A stretch of 64,000 nt of DNA from Tychonema sp. LEGE 06208 (GCF_015207505.1 NZ_JADEWT010000007.1:36544-100543), one strand, 5' to 3'; shown: positions 1 through 8,277, numbered from the stretch's first letter. The notes: generated from the sequence alone by a model not told the origin. A program made the numbers and translations.

Positions 1-845
1 CGCAGCCGGGAAACCCCCAACCTCGCTTGTTTCGCTTAGAGGCTGACAGCGCAGCCCTCAACCGCATGGGCTTTAACAATCAAGGAGCCGCAGCAATGGC
101 CGCCCGGTTTGAGGCTTCCCAGAAACAGTCAAAATCCGAGGCCTCGCGTTCCATGCCTCAGTCCCCTTACCCCATCGGCATCAATCTCGGTAAATCTAAG
201 GTAACACCGTTAGAGCAGGCAGCCGCCGATTATTTGGAGAGTTTTAAGCTGCTCAAAGATTGGGGGGATTATTTTGTAGTCAACGTTTCATCTCCAAATA
301 CGCCTGGATTGCGATCGCTCCAAGATGCTGCGGGGCTCAGCACAATTTTGGAAATTTTGCAACAAGAAAACCGGGGAATCAAGCCAATTTTAGTCAAAAT
401 TGCGCCGGATTTGGAGATGGAGGATATCGCATCAATCCTCGACATCGCCAAAACCTACCAACTAGCAGGAATTATCGCCACAAACACCACCATCCGGCGC
501 GACGGATTGAAAACCCAAATATTGCCAGAAACCGGCAAACCAATCGCCGAAGAAGCCGGCGGAATTAGTGGAATACCAGTGCGGGGGCGATCGACAGAAA
601 TCATCCGATTTATCTGGCAATATACAAAAGGCGAACTACCCATAATAGGAGTTGGCGGCATTTTCACCGCCCACGATGCTTGGGAAAAAATCGCCGCCGG
701 CGCGAGTTTAATTCAAGTCTACACAGGTTGGGTGTACGAAGGCCCTTGGATGGTGCGCCGAATTTTGGAAGGTTTGCTGCAAAAATTAGATGAAAAAGGA
801 TTTAATTCAATTTCCGAAGCCGTTGGTTGCGAAAATATTAAATAA
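1..845 (+). CDS. pyrD: Dihydroorotate dehydrogenase (quinone), class 2, 5'-truncated
   Basis: The enzyme oxidises dihydroorotate to orotate in pyrimidine synthesis, passing electrons to quinone at the membrane. The reading frame is open from base 3 to the stop at 843-845, so the start lies before the window. Visible family features are the stretch ending NRMGFNNQG, the class 2 active-site loop [13 protein letters not shown] with its catalytic serine, the TNTTIRRDG loop, and the FMN phosphate-binding end [14 protein letters not shown] followed by [10 protein letters not shown]. About 280 residues are visible, roughly the last three quarters of a normal protein. The product is not in doubt; only the N-terminus is missing. 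Confidence 0.95.
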   Translation, partial: QPGNPQPRLFRLEADSAALNRMGFNNQGAAAMAARFEASQKQSKSEASRSMPQSPYPIGINLGKSKVTPLEQAAADYLESFKLLKDWGDYFVVNVSSPNTPGLRSLQDAAGLSTILEILQQENRGIKPILVKIAPDLEMEDIASILDIAKTYQLAGIIATNTTIRRDGLKTQILPETGKPIAEEAGGISGIPVRGRSTEIIRFIWQYTKGELPIIGVGGIFTAHDAWEKIAAGASLIQVYTGWVYEGPWMVRRILEGLLQKLDEKGFNSISEAVGCENIK

Positions 846-850
846 TTCCT

Positions 851-898
851 CGTTACCAGGAAGAACCTGGTAATGCACCAGAGGCGAGGCTATGCCTC
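851..898. repeat. REP-like palindromic repeat, copy 1
   Basis: The arms CGTTACCAGG and CCTGGTAATG form a near-perfect hairpin, followed by a second small hairpin GAGGC...GCCTC. It lies just after the pyrD stop codon and could also act as its terminator. A reverse-complement copy with one mismatch across 27 bases is at 62608-62634. Confidence 0.8.
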
Positions 899-954
899 TA
901 TTTACCGGATACAATATCAATTTTCTGCATCTTATTAAAATCAGGAAAAGAATT

Positions 955-1773
955 ATGAACACACAAGAAACAGGAGTTCCTAGAAACACCATGTCAGGCA
1001 GCTTGTTGCTGGCTAAAAACTTAGGTTTTGAACCCCAAACAGTGATAGATGTCGGTGCCGCATTGGGAACTTTTAACCTCTACGAAACCTTTCCGAATTC
1101 GCGACACTTACTAATTGAACCCATCGCCGAAAATGAACCTTATCTCGCCAAAATTTGCCGGAAACTCCCAAGTGCAGAATATATTATTGCTGCAGCCACC
1201 AAAAAATCGGGAGTTTTCACCCTCAATGTCAGTCCCGATATGCTGCACTCTTCAATTTCAGAAAATCGCGTTACCGACAGCAGCAATCCTTATTTGAGAA
1301 ACATACCTGCAATTACGCTGGACGGAATATGCAGAGAAAGAAATTTACCAGGCCCGTATTTAATTAAAGTGGATGTAGACGGACAGGAATTAGATGTTTT
1401 AGCGGGAGCAACGGAAATTTTGCAGCAGACTGAATATGTAATTATTGAAGTTACTTTATTTGGTCAAATGTATGATGTCATGAGTTTTATGAAGTCCCAA
1501 GGATTCGCAGCTTACGATATTGTTGATTTGGGATATCGTCCGATTGATGCAGCATTGTGGCAAGTAGACATGGCTTTTGTCAAAGAATCTGGGCGCTTTA
1601 GAAGAGATAGTCATTACGCGACAGGAGAGCAGGATATCGAACAAGTTAACTCGTATCTCAAAGCTTATCGGGAAAGTTTCATCAAGCATATTGAAACTAA
1701 TTACAGCGATGCTGTAGAGCCGGAACCGCAGGTGAGTCAAGCTGTTTTGAGCGATGAATATGTAATCATTTAA
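955..1773 (+). CDS. FkbM-family methyltransferase
   Basis: Predicted S-adenosylmethionine-dependent O-methyltransferase of the FkbM family (272 residues). The SAM-binding motif is DVGAALGTF near residue 25, and the family hallmark IKVDVDGQELDVLAGA lies near residue 140. FkbM proteins methylate sugars or polyketides, and the substrate here cannot be told. An open frame extends upstream to 892, but the ATG at 955 is preceded by an AGGAAAAG ribosome-binding site at good spacing, so it is taken as the start. It follows pyrD on the same strand after a palindromic repeat, and no functional link to pyrD is evident. Confidence 0.8.
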   Translation: MNTQETGVPRNTMSGSLLLAKNLGFEPQTVIDVGAALGTFNLYETFPNSRHLLIEPIAENEPYLAKICRKLPSAEYIIAAATKKSGVFTLNVSPDMLHSSISENRVTDSSNPYLRNIPAITLDGICRERNLPGPYLIKVDVDGQELDVLAGATEILQQTEYVIIEVTLFGQMYDVMSFMKSQGFAAYDIVDLGYRPIDAALWQVDMAFVKESGRFRRDSHYATGEQDIEQVNSYLKAYRESFIKHIETNYSDAVEPEPQVSQAVLSDEYVII

Positions 1774-1829
1774 CTCAAGTTTCTCGGAATGGGGAATTAA
1801 TATCATTTCCGGTTAAATCGGCATTGTTC

Positions 1830-1870
1830 AAACAGCCAACAGTCAACAGTCAACAGTCAACAGTCAACAG
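1830..1870. repeat. Short tandem array of AACAGTC heptamers
   Basis: About five copies of a CAACAGT-type heptamer sit between the convergent FkbM and ygfZ genes. The same heptamer family, in the other orientation, recurs at 2963-3060 and 55951-55998. Confidence 0.8.
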
Positions 1871-1871
1871 C

Positions 1872-2951
1872 TTACAAACTTAAAAAAGGTATATTGACTA
1901 CTTCTCCGGCAATTTCTCCTAGCTGCACTTTTAGCCCCGGGCCGCCCGCTTTTGTGCGGATGTAAGCAAGACCAAAAAAACCGGATTCGGTTTGCACAAA
2001 ACTGGTGAGTTTGCCGACTTTTTCTGCTCCGATTGTGATGATTGTTCCGGGTGCAACTGCGCCGCTCAATTCCACGCCCCAAAGTTCCTGTTTGACTCCT
2101 TTGTAGGTGTTCAATCTGGCAATTGTTTCTTGACCGATGTAGCAACCTTTGTCGTAGGAAATGGTGTTTGACAAACGTGCTTCTAGGGGGTTGTAATCGT
2201 CGGTGAGTTCAAAATCGGGGGCGGGGCGGCCTTGTTCGATTCGCAGTTGTTCCCACACGCGATCGCCCATCGGTACGGCCCCAGCTTTGACTAATGCTTT
2301 CCACAAGTGGGCTGCATCGCTGGCTGGCGCAATTAATGTGTATCCGGGAGTGGCTAAACCGCTACCAACAGCAACTCGAACGCCTCCTCGATATCCCTCT
2401 TGGTAAGGGGGAGAAAGAGGGGAGTTTTCGATCGTTTTGTGAGTAGCGTAGGGTTGATTTTCCAGTTCGCTAACTCCGAGTTTTTCTAATAGTTGAGTGC
2501 TTTCCGGGCCGAGGAGACTGAAAGCGATTGTTGTATCGGTTAAATCTGTTAATTCTACGCGATCCATTGGGAAAATGTAGCGATCGAGCAATTCGAGGAG
2601 TTGGCGGCGGCGGTTGGCTGAAACTAGCAGCAGTACAGCATCTTCTGTAGCATAGGCGGTGGCGAGGTCGATCGTCCGGGCGGTGGATGTGAGGAAAACG
2701 GTGTCGCAACCTTGACCGGGTTTGAGTATGTTAAAGTTATTGGTGCTTTGATTGTGCAGGAACCGCAGGCGATCGCTATCGGAGATTTGAATGCGTCCCC
2801 AGTGAGTGCGATCGTACAAAGCCGCACCTTGTTTCGTTGCTGCGATGGCGGCTGCGTCGTTACCAAAACTGACTGGGACTGTTTCTGCGGTTGTTAATTC
2901 TGCAAATGTAGCGCCGGCTGCGGCTTGAATGTCGTGCAATTCTTGAATCAT
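1872..2951 (-). CDS. ygfZ: Folate-binding YgfZ/GcvT-like protein
   Basis: Member of the YgfZ (IbaG/Iba57-like) branch of the glycine-cleavage T-protein fold, which uses tetrahydrofolate to support assembly or repair of iron-sulphur clusters. The signature K-G-C-Y-I-G-Q-E is intact at residues 268-275 with the conserved cysteine at 270. The protein has 359 residues. Residues about 174-191 (ENSPLSPPYQEG, YRGG) look like the translation of a dispersed cyanobacterial GC-rich repeat inserted in frame; this stretch joins the N-terminal folate domain to the C-terminal part and is absent from typical homologues as far as I recall. The ATG at 2951 begins MIQELHDIQ. Tandem repeats border both ends of the gene. 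Confidence 0.88.
   Translation of the reverse strand: MIQELHDIQAAAGATFAELTTAETVPVSFGNDAAAIAATKQGAALYDRTHWGRIQISDSDRLRFLHNQSTNNFNILKPGQGCDTVFLTSTARTIDLATAYATEDAVLLLVSANRRRQLLELLDRYIFPMDRVELTDLTDTTIAFSLLGPESTQLLEKLGVSELENQPYATHKTIENSPLSPPYQEGYRGGVRVAVGSGLATPGYTLIAPASDAAHLWKALVKAGAVPMGDRVWEQLRIEQGRPAPDFELTDDYNPLEARLSNTISYDKGCYIGQETIARLNTYKGVKQELWGVELSGAVAPGTIITIGAEKVGKLTSFVQTESGFFGLAYIRTKAGGPGLKVQLGEIAGEVVNIPFLSL
2379..2432. repeat. In-frame repeat inside ygfZ
   Basis: The DNA has a broken palindrome (CCCTCTTGGTAAGGGGG with flanking CCTCC and GGGG runs), of the kind widespread between cyanobacterial genes. Here it is translated, adding about 18 residues without breaking the frame. Confidence 0.6.
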
Positions 2952-2962
2952 AAGATTTTGTT

Positions 2963-3148
2963 AATTGTTGACTGTTGGCTGTTGGCTGTTGGCTGTTGGC
3001 TGTTGACTGTTGACTGTTGACTGTTGACTGTTAACTGTTGGCTGTTGACTGTTGACTGTTGACTAATGACTACTGACTAATGACTAATGACTACTGACTA
3101 CTGACTACTGACTACTGACTAATGACTAATGACTACTGACTACTGACT
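2963..3148. repeat. Heptamer tandem arrays (GTTGACT/GTTGGCT, then TAATGAC/TACTGAC)
   Basis: Two abutting arrays of seven-base units fill the whole gap between ygfZ and the next minus-strand gene. The second array runs into the coding region of that gene: the stop codon TAG at 3140-3142 and the last glutamine codon lie within the repeat pattern. Confidence 0.95.
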
Positions 3149-3529
3149 CAAATTAGCGAAGATTTCTTGTATTAATTGGCTGGCTTTGGTATCAAGACGA
3201 TTCCAATCTACATCGCCTGTGTCTTCTTCAATCAAGCTAGTATCAATTACAACTTCTTGGCTTTGCATGGGAGTGTGGGCTGGCGGGTAGTTGACAAAGC
3301 AGATTTGATAGCAAAGTTCCCAAATATCGACGGATTTTTGCTCGCCTTGATGCTCTAAAATTAGTTGATAGCCGGGAATTGGAACCTCCACGTTTTGATA
3401 AGTTCCCGTCCAAGGGGACTCCTCTAATTGTTTGCGGATGTTGTCGAGGACTCGGATCATGGCGGGCTGCATGAGAAGTTCAGCTTGCTTCCAGGCGATC
3501 GGGCTAGTTATCTTAGGCTTCATATACAT
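3140..3529 (-). CDS. Conserved hypothetical protein
   Basis: A 129-residue soluble protein without signal peptide or membrane segment. I recognise it only as of a type common in cyanobacteria, without a domain I can name. It has an N-terminal helical part (WKQAELLMQPAMIRVLDNIR), a central part rich in aromatic residues (GYQLILEHQG, LCYQICFVNYPP) and an acidic C-terminus (EEDTGDVDWNRLD). The ATG is at 3529; an in-frame ATG two codons later is possible. Its stop codon is provided by the downstream heptamer array, so the natural C-terminus may have been altered by repeat expansion. Confidence 0.7.
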   Translation of the reverse strand: MYMKPKITSPIAWKQAELLMQPAMIRVLDNIRKQLEESPWTGTYQNVEVPIPGYQLILEHQGEQKSVDIWELCYQICFVNYPPAHTPMQSQEVVIDTSLIEEDTGDVDWNRLDTKASQLIQEIFANLSQ

Positions 3530-3809
3530 CGTTCTAAAAAAATTTATAAATTAATTTTCCTGCATTGCGTACTAAATTCTGGGACATCTGCCACAAAATG
3601 TTAAATTCACTTTAATACAAAAGACAGGGCTGTTGAAACTGCGTTTATAACAACAAAACCCACCTGCTGTGGGTTGAATGCGATCGCCCTTAAAAATTAC
3701 ATTACTCTCTTTACACCGAAACTCAATGTTCGGCGAGCCGTCGATTCGCGAACCAAAGTTTCTGTAAACCGGGTTTCAACCGCCGTTTTATCTTCTTTTC
3801 AATTGGGTA

Positions 3810-3881
3810 TGGGCGATGTAGGATTTGAACCTACGGCATCCTGCGTGTAAAGCAGGCGCTCTACCACTGAGCTAATCGCCC
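3810..3881 (-). tRNA. tRNA-Val (anticodon TAC)
   Basis: Reading the minus strand, the acceptor GGGCGAT pairs with ATCGCCC. The D-arm is AGCTCAGTGGTAGAGC, the anticodon arm is CCTGC-TTTACAC-GCAGG with anticodon TAC, and the T-arm is GTAGG-TTCAAAT-CCTAC. The discriminator base is A and CCA is not encoded. At 72 bases without a long variable arm it is a standard class I tRNA. Confidence 0.97.
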
Positions 3882-3952
3882 AATTGCGCTTACAGGGATT
3901 TATCATATCACAGTATCCCAGAAAGATCAACTAAAAAAATCATAAACTTTCA

Positions 3953-4543
3953 ATGCCCTCTGGCCGCACGCACGATCGAATCACTCTATGGAGTTTGCCC
4001 TTGGTGGCAGCCCTCACCTTTGGCCAGACTCAGAGCAGCAACCTGACTTTGCTCGTTTCCGGCAGCTTTTTATTCGGCGGGCTGATGTTTGGCCCCGACT
4101 TGGATATCTACTCCTGCCAGTATCAGCGCTGGGGATGGTTCAAGCCGATTTGGCTCCCCTACCAAAAAAGCTTGCGCCACCGCTCTTTTTTGTCCCACGG
4201 GCCCCTAATCGGCACTGCTTTGCGAATCTTGTATCTCGCGATTTGGATCGCGGTTTTCGGAGTGTTGGGATTGGTAATTGCGGAAAAAATTGGAAATTTA
4301 GCCGGAAATTGGCACTCAGCGGTTTTGGGTTACGGGCGATCGATCTCGGAACACTACATCGAAATTTTAGCAGTTTACATCGGTCTCGAATTGGGCGCGA
4401 TGAGCCACTATTTGAGCGATTGGGGCGGCTCGGCTTACAAAAGATTCAAAAAGAAAGGATTGAGCGGGTTGCGCCCTCCTAAGACAATTAAAAGGCGCAA
4501 AATCAAAGCTCCCCGCCGCACATCTAGCAAATCTAACAGGTGA
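3953..4543 (+). CDS. DUF2227 family putative metal-binding membrane protein
   Basis: A 196-residue protein of the DUF2227 type, annotated elsewhere as putative metal-binding. Conserved His and Asp residues cluster in MPSGRTHDRITLWSLP, the stretch GPDLDIYS, and RHRSFLSHGPL near residues 75-90, and again in AMSHYLSDWG near residue 155. Hydrophobic segments lie near residues 25-45, 85-115 and 140-155. The C-terminus is strongly basic (KRRKIKAPRR). Its biochemical function is not known. It stands alone between tRNA-Val and a repeat cluster upstream of mazG. Confidence 0.8.
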   Translation: MPSGRTHDRITLWSLPLVAALTFGQTQSSNLTLLVSGSFLFGGLMFGPDLDIYSCQYQRWGWFKPIWLPYQKSLRHRSFLSHGPLIGTALRILYLAIWIAVFGVLGLVIAEKIGNLAGNWHSAVLGYGRSISEHYIEILAVYIGLELGAMSHYLSDWGGSAYKRFKKKGLSGLRPPKTIKRRKIKAPRRTSSKSNR

Positions 4544-4594
4544 ACAAGTAAATCCACTTATAGATTAAACGTAAAATATGGCTAGCGCTCAAGC

Positions 4595-4840
4595 TTGCTG
4601 TCTTCCGTCTTCCATCTTCCATCTTCCGTCTTCCGTCTTCCGTCTTCCGTCTTCTTTCTTCCATCTTCCATCTTCCGTCTTCCGACGGACTTACATCCGT
4701 GACATCCGTGACATCCGTGACATCCCGTACATTGCTCGTTGCCGAACTTCCGTCTTCCGTCTTCCGACGGACTTACATCCGTTACATCCGTTACATCCCG
4801 TACATTGCTCGTTGCCGAACTTCCTTCTACTTAAGGTAAA
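4595..4840. repeat. CTTCCGT/CTTCCAT arrays and ACATCCGTG repeats
   Basis: The gap between the DUF2227 gene and mazG is entirely low-complexity. Arrays of the heptamers TCTTCCG and TCTTCCA come first, then tandem GACATCCGT units, then two copies of a unit containing CCCGTACATTGCTCGTTGCC about 75 bases apart. The open frame across it (4578-4853) is an artefact of the repeats. Confidence 0.9.
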
Positions 4841-4845
4841 TTTTA

Positions 4846-5673
4846 ATGTCTAATTCCCACAGCCGATCGCTCGCTGCACTCGAAAACTTGATAGAAGTTG
4901 TGGCCGCGTTGCGATCGCCCGACGGCGGATGTCCTTGGGATTTAGCCCAAACTCCCGAAACCCTAATTCCTCACATCATCGAAGAAGCCTATGAAACCGC
5001 CGACGCGATTCGCAAAGGAGAGAAAGAGGCGATCGTCGAAGAATTGGGCGACTTGCTGTTGCAGGTAATTCTGCAAGCTCAAATTGCCAGCGAATCCCAT
5101 CAATTTACCTTCGCCGAAATCGCTGGGGGAATTACCGAAAAACTGATTCGGCGACATCCCCACGTTTTCGGGGATGTAGAAGTTAACAGCGTGGATGAAG
5201 TTAACGAAAACTGGGAAAAAATCAAAGCGGCAGAAAAAGGCACAAATTCGGAAAAGCCACCAACCTTAGCCTCGAAAATGAGCCGTTATGCTAGCACTTT
5301 GCCTCCCATCGCCGCTGCGGCAAAAATCTCTCAAAAAGCTGCGGAAGTGAGTTTTGATTGGGACAATGTAGACGGTGTTTGGGATAAGTTTCATGAGGAA
5401 ATGGCAGAATTTGAACACGCTCTAAAACACGAGGATCGGGCGGCGCAGGAGTCGGAATTGGGAGATATTATGTTTGTGTTGATTCAATTGGCTCGCTGGT
5501 ACAATTTAGATGCGTCGGCTGCTTTGCACGGAACGAGCGATCGCTTCGTGCAGCGGTTTGCTAAAGTTGAGGCTGCGTGCGATCGACCTTTGTCGGATTA
5601 TCCGCCCGAAGAGTTAGATGCTTTGTGGCAGCAAGCTAAGGCAATGCTGGCGAAACAAAAGGGCGAGAGGTAA
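4846..5673 (+). CDS. mazG: Nucleoside triphosphate pyrophosphohydrolase MazG
   Basis: Hydrolyses (d)NTPs to the monophosphate and pyrophosphate, cleaning the nucleotide pool. The 275-residue length fits the full MazG with two tandem alpha-helical domains. The first domain shows GGCPWD, then EEAYETADAI and EELGDLLLQV (the EExxE...ExxD magnesium site) at about residues 45-75. The second shows EEMAEFEHAL and ELGDIMFVLIQLARW near residues 184-215. The ATG at 4846 follows a TTAAGG-like stretch. It stands alone on its strand and converges with the XRE-like genes, one base away. Confidence 0.93.
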   Translation: MSNSHSRSLAALENLIEVVAALRSPDGGCPWDLAQTPETLIPHIIEEAYETADAIRKGEKEAIVEELGDLLLQVILQAQIASESHQFTFAEIAGGITEKLIRRHPHVFGDVEVNSVDEVNENWEKIKAAEKGTNSEKPPTLASKMSRYASTLPPIAAAAKISQKAAEVSFDWDNVDGVWDKFHEEMAEFEHALKHEDRAAQESELGDIMFVLIQLARWYNLDASAALHGTSDRFVQRFAKVEAACDRPLSDYPPEELDALWQQAKAMLAKQKGER

Positions 5674-5674
5674 T

Positions 5675-6076
5675 TTAGTCGTAAAGCTTCGCATCGTTGT
5701 ACGGCGGATGTTCGCAGGCGATGTAAAGGGCGTTTATGGGTTCTAGGGGTTGATTTGTCACCGGATCGATCGGCTTGAGGACAAAGCATAGCAGAGAGAG
5801 CGATCGCCAATCCAAACTTTCTAACTTCCCGCGTTCGTAGCGACTAACAGTAGCATTACTAATACCGACATCTTTTGGTACAGGATCTCCTGCTGTCCGA
5901 AACAGAGCGGCCTCATATTCTTTTGTGACCATTTCTGTTTCAATAATTGACCAGCCCCGAATCTCTCTAGCTGCTTTCAGAAGTTTGCCCAATCTACCGC
6001 GTCCTGTATCCGTAAATCGCACAGGGCGCAGTTTTTCCCGATCGACGACAGCCTTAAAGTCAAGAAATCCCGGCAT
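5675..6076 (-). CDS. XRE-like helix-turn-helix protein, paralogue 1
   Basis: A 133-residue protein with a Cro/C1-type helix-turn-helix fold. The start of helix 1 is RLGKLLKAAREIRGWS, and the recognition part is ISNATVSRYERGK. The spacing between them is longer than in canonical XRE domains, with an insert including LFRTAGDPVPKDVG. It shares RFTDTG-x2-RLGK-x-L-x3-RE-x-RGWS and the overall architecture with the next gene, so the two look like a tandem duplication. Likely DNA-binding; its target is unknown. There is no toxin gene next to it. It ends one base from the mazG stop. Confidence 0.7.
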   Translation of the reverse strand: MPGFLDFKAVVDREKLRPVRFTDTGRGRLGKLLKAAREIRGWSIIETEMVTKEYEAALFRTAGDPVPKDVGISNATVSRYERGKLESLDWRSLSLLCFVLKPIDPVTNQPLEPINALYIACEHPPYNDAKLYD

Positions 6077-6108
6077 TTTACAGATCCAATTTAACTATTA
6101 TGTCAATC

Positions 6109-6489
6109 CTACGCCTCGACGTTTGGGTCCCAAAATTCAGTTCCGACCAAAAGTAAGTCTTCTAGAGTAAGCAACCGCTTTTCAACCGGGTGAACTGGTT
6201 CGAGAACATCGAGGAACAGCCACAAAAGATCGGGTGCAGGCTTGTTGTAATAGCCATTTTCGATTCTCGAAATGCCTGCAATGCTGACCCCCAAAACTTT
6301 CGGCAAAGGCTCTCCCCCTAGATTATAAAATTGAGCCTCATGCTGCTTGGTCTTTTCGCTCAGTTCGTGAACGCTCCACCCCCTAGCTTCCCGCCACGAT
6401 CGCAGGAATTTACCCAACCGCCGCAGGCCGGTATCAGTAAATCTCCGTCTCAAGTATTCTTTTTCTCGCTTAGCTTCTGCTACAACCAT
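6109..6489 (-). CDS. XRE-like helix-turn-helix protein, paralogue 2
   Basis: A 126-residue paralogue of the downstream gene. It has helix 1 in RLGKFLRSWREARGWS, an insert HEAQFYNLGGEPLPKVLG, and the recognition helix SIAGISRIENG. The two genes are 32 bases apart and probably co-transcribed. The ATG is at 6489. It is divergent from the 127-residue gene at 6609, so the 119-base gap between them probably holds the promoters of both and may be the site where these proteins act. Confidence 0.7.
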   Translation of the reverse strand: MVVAEAKREKEYLRRRFTDTGLRRLGKFLRSWREARGWSVHELSEKTKQHEAQFYNLGGEPLPKVLGVSIAGISRIENGYYNKPAPDLLWLFLDVLEPVHPVEKRLLTLEDLLLVGTEFWDPNVEA

Positions 6490-6554
6490 CAGTCATCACC
6501 TATCTGCATAAAGCTAAGCTATCACGCCTGACTTTCTAGTTTCATTTTTTAAGT

Positions 6555-6582
6555 TTGCAAATCGAGCATATTGTGTTACAAT
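6555..6582 (+). promoter_or_regulatory. Predicted sigma-70 promoter for the 6609 gene
   Basis: A -35 box TTGCAA (6555-6560) and a -10 box TACAAT (6577-6582) are separated by 16 bases, 26 bases before the ATG at 6609. Confidence 0.55.
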
Positions 6583-6608
6583 GTTGGAATAAAGATAAAT
6601 AGACAGCC

Positions 6609-6992
6609 ATGACAGCACTGTTTCGCCGCATCCAACCCTCGAAAAAGCTCCGCATCACCGTCAGGTCGATCGCCCAATTCCTCAAAATCAACCAAAATCT
6701 GATTAAGCGAGTCGAATCCTGGGCTTTCGTGGTGTTTGTGCATCGGCGAGACAAAGGCGGACTATTTATCTCCTACCGCAGGCTGGAAGAGTGGCAAAAT
6801 GCGATCGCCCACCAAATCCAAACTTGCCCCAGCCTTTCGCAACTTTCACAGCTCAAAACTTCGATTCAGTACGACACCCGGAAATTCAAAAAACAATACC
6901 TTCAAAAAACCCTTGACTTTTTAAATCAAATGTGTATTGAAAAACAAGAGGTTCTCGAAATTTGGGAAAGCTCAAACAGCATTGCTTCGTAG
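6609..6992 (+). CDS. Hypothetical protein divergent from XRE pair
   Basis: A 127-residue basic protein I do not recognise. The N-terminal third is rich in basic and hydrophobic residues (KKLRITVRSIAQFLKINQN). The middle has a WAFVVFVHRRDKGGLFISYR strand pair, and the rest is predicted helical (QLKTSIQYDTRKFKKQYLQK). No membrane segment or signal is evident. It has a good promoter and faces two XRE-like genes, which could mean it is their regulated target. No function can be assigned. Confidence 0.6.
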   Translation: MTALFRRIQPSKKLRITVRSIAQFLKINQNLIKRVESWAFVVFVHRRDKGGLFISYRRLEEWQNAIAHQIQTCPSLSQLSQLKTSIQYDTRKFKKQYLQKTLDFLNQMCIEKQEVLEIWESSNSIAS

Positions 6993-7084
6993 CAGAAATC
7001 AGGCAGATTTCCTAACAATAGCAACCGCACCCAACCGTGAGGACGCTGTTAATTGCTCATCAAACCATTGCGTTCGATTCCTTC

Positions 7085-7216
7085 TTCCATCTTCCTTCTT
7101 CCTGATGACGTTGGACGGAAAGCTTGGGGGGACAGCATTAATAACTAATGACTAATGACTAATGACTAATGACTAATGACTAATGACTAATGACTAATGA
7201 CTAATGACTAATGACT
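7085..7216. repeat. Composite repeat: CTTCC stretch, GATGACGTT unit, TAATGAC array
   Basis: A unit containing GATGACGTTGGACGGAAAGC and then GGGGGGACAGCA is followed at once by about ten TAATGAC heptamers. An inverted copy with the same order of parts is at 50825-50930, and a degenerate one is at 37030-37165. The rest of the gap between 6992 and 7327 shows no gene. Confidence 0.85.
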
Positions 7217-7326
7217 TCTGCAAAAACAAAAGCGAAACATTTGCGAGCAATTGCGAGATAAAATCACCCCAAAAATCACCCGCAAACGATCCGCTACATC
7301 GATCGCGATTTCGATCGCCAAAGCAA

Positions 7327-7812
7327 TTAAGACATCGCTTGAGCGATATAATCAAAATAAGGAGCAGCTTCCTTAGCATCATCTTGATTTAGCAAAGCCA
7401 AAGCAGCTTCCTTCAAACAGCGGATAGCTTCCACCATGCCAGGAACAGGAACGCCCAGAGAATTGTACATTTCCCGAACGCCAATTAAACCAATACTTTC
7501 GATCGGCTCTTTGTCACCGGCCAAGATACCGTAGGTAATCAGGCGCAAGTACCAGCCGTAGTCGCGCAGACACAAAGCCCGTTCGCGCTGGCCGTAAGCA
7601 TTACCACCGGGAGAGATAAAATCAGGGCGTTTTTTCCAGAGTTTTTTGCTAGCTTCTTCAACAATTTTTTTCTCACTGTCAGACAGCGCAGTAGCAATAC
7701 GCACCCGCTGTTCTCCCGTCTTAAAAAAATCATTGATGCTTTGGAGTTCGCCGGTACTGGGATAACGAAGTTCGTCATCGGCTTGGAGAATTAATTGGCT
7801 AACTACGCTCAT
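7327..7812 (-). CDS. apcD: Allophycocyanin alpha-B subunit (ApcD)
   Basis: A phycobilisome-core terminal emitter that passes excitation energy from allophycocyanin to the reaction centres, chiefly associated with photosystem I and state transitions. The 161-residue length and phycobiliprotein globin fold are clear. The bilin-binding cysteine lies in [11 protein letters not shown], and [13 protein letters not shown] and [16 protein letters not shown] are family motifs. The start [20 protein letters not shown] and the tryptophan in DYGWYLRL fit ApcD rather than ApcA. As in many cyanobacteria it stands apart from the apcABC operon. Confidence 0.92.
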   Translation of the reverse strand: MSVVSQLILQADDELRYPSTGELQSINDFFKTGEQRVRIATALSDSEKKIVEEASKKLWKKRPDFISPGGNAYGQRERALCLRDYGWYLRLITYGILAGDKEPIESIGLIGVREMYNSLGVPVPGMVEAIRCLKEAALALLNQDDAKEAAPYFDYIAQAMS

Positions 7813-8277
7813 TGTTATTCAAATTTGAGGATATTTGAGAAAAACATTCATTGACATTCCCATCTTTTTAAGATGAGATTCCTACTGAGGATACTTACCT
7901 TGCTGCTAACATTTATCAATCTTAGAAGTAGGCGGTAAATCTCAGTAAGCGTTATGCTTAGTGACTAAGCCAGTTTCCTTGTGTCCCAAGGTACTGTGGG
8001 AAAAATTCAAAAACTGCGATTGAGAGTTTGAATGCCGGCAGACATTTAGACTGTTTGACGAGTTTTGTCTGCTTGGCCCTAATAGCATATCGCACAGGTT
8101 CGATCGAGGGCAATCTACCGGCGTTACAGCAGCCGGGGCTCGGAAGCAGGAATACACTCTGCAATTGAGCTTGAGTGCGATGGCTTACTTCAATCTGAGA
8201 CAGCGATCGTGCGTTACTATCTGAAATTTTACCACGACTGCTTCTAACGGCTTCCAAAACTACTCAGGTATTTGTTA
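7813..8277. other. Intergenic region, no gene seen
   Basis: About 465 bases separate the divergent apcD and rRNA methyltransferase genes. Minus-strand frames at 7942-8257 are open but have cysteine- and arginine-rich, unconvincing translations. The promoter for apcD presumably lies in the first 150 bases; I could not pick out a clear box. Confidence 0.6.

Noticed and set aside
3756..3800. Possible AAACCGGGTTT-type terminator near tRNA-Val
   Set aside because: Only one arm and a partial partner were found; the stem could not be completed.
4578..4853. 91-residue frame before mazG
   Set aside because: It consists of repeats of SSVFRLP-like peptides from the TCTTCCG array.
7942..8257. Minus-strand open frames upstream of rlmD
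   Set aside because: The translations lack any plausible domain, overlap each other in different frames and have no ribosome site.
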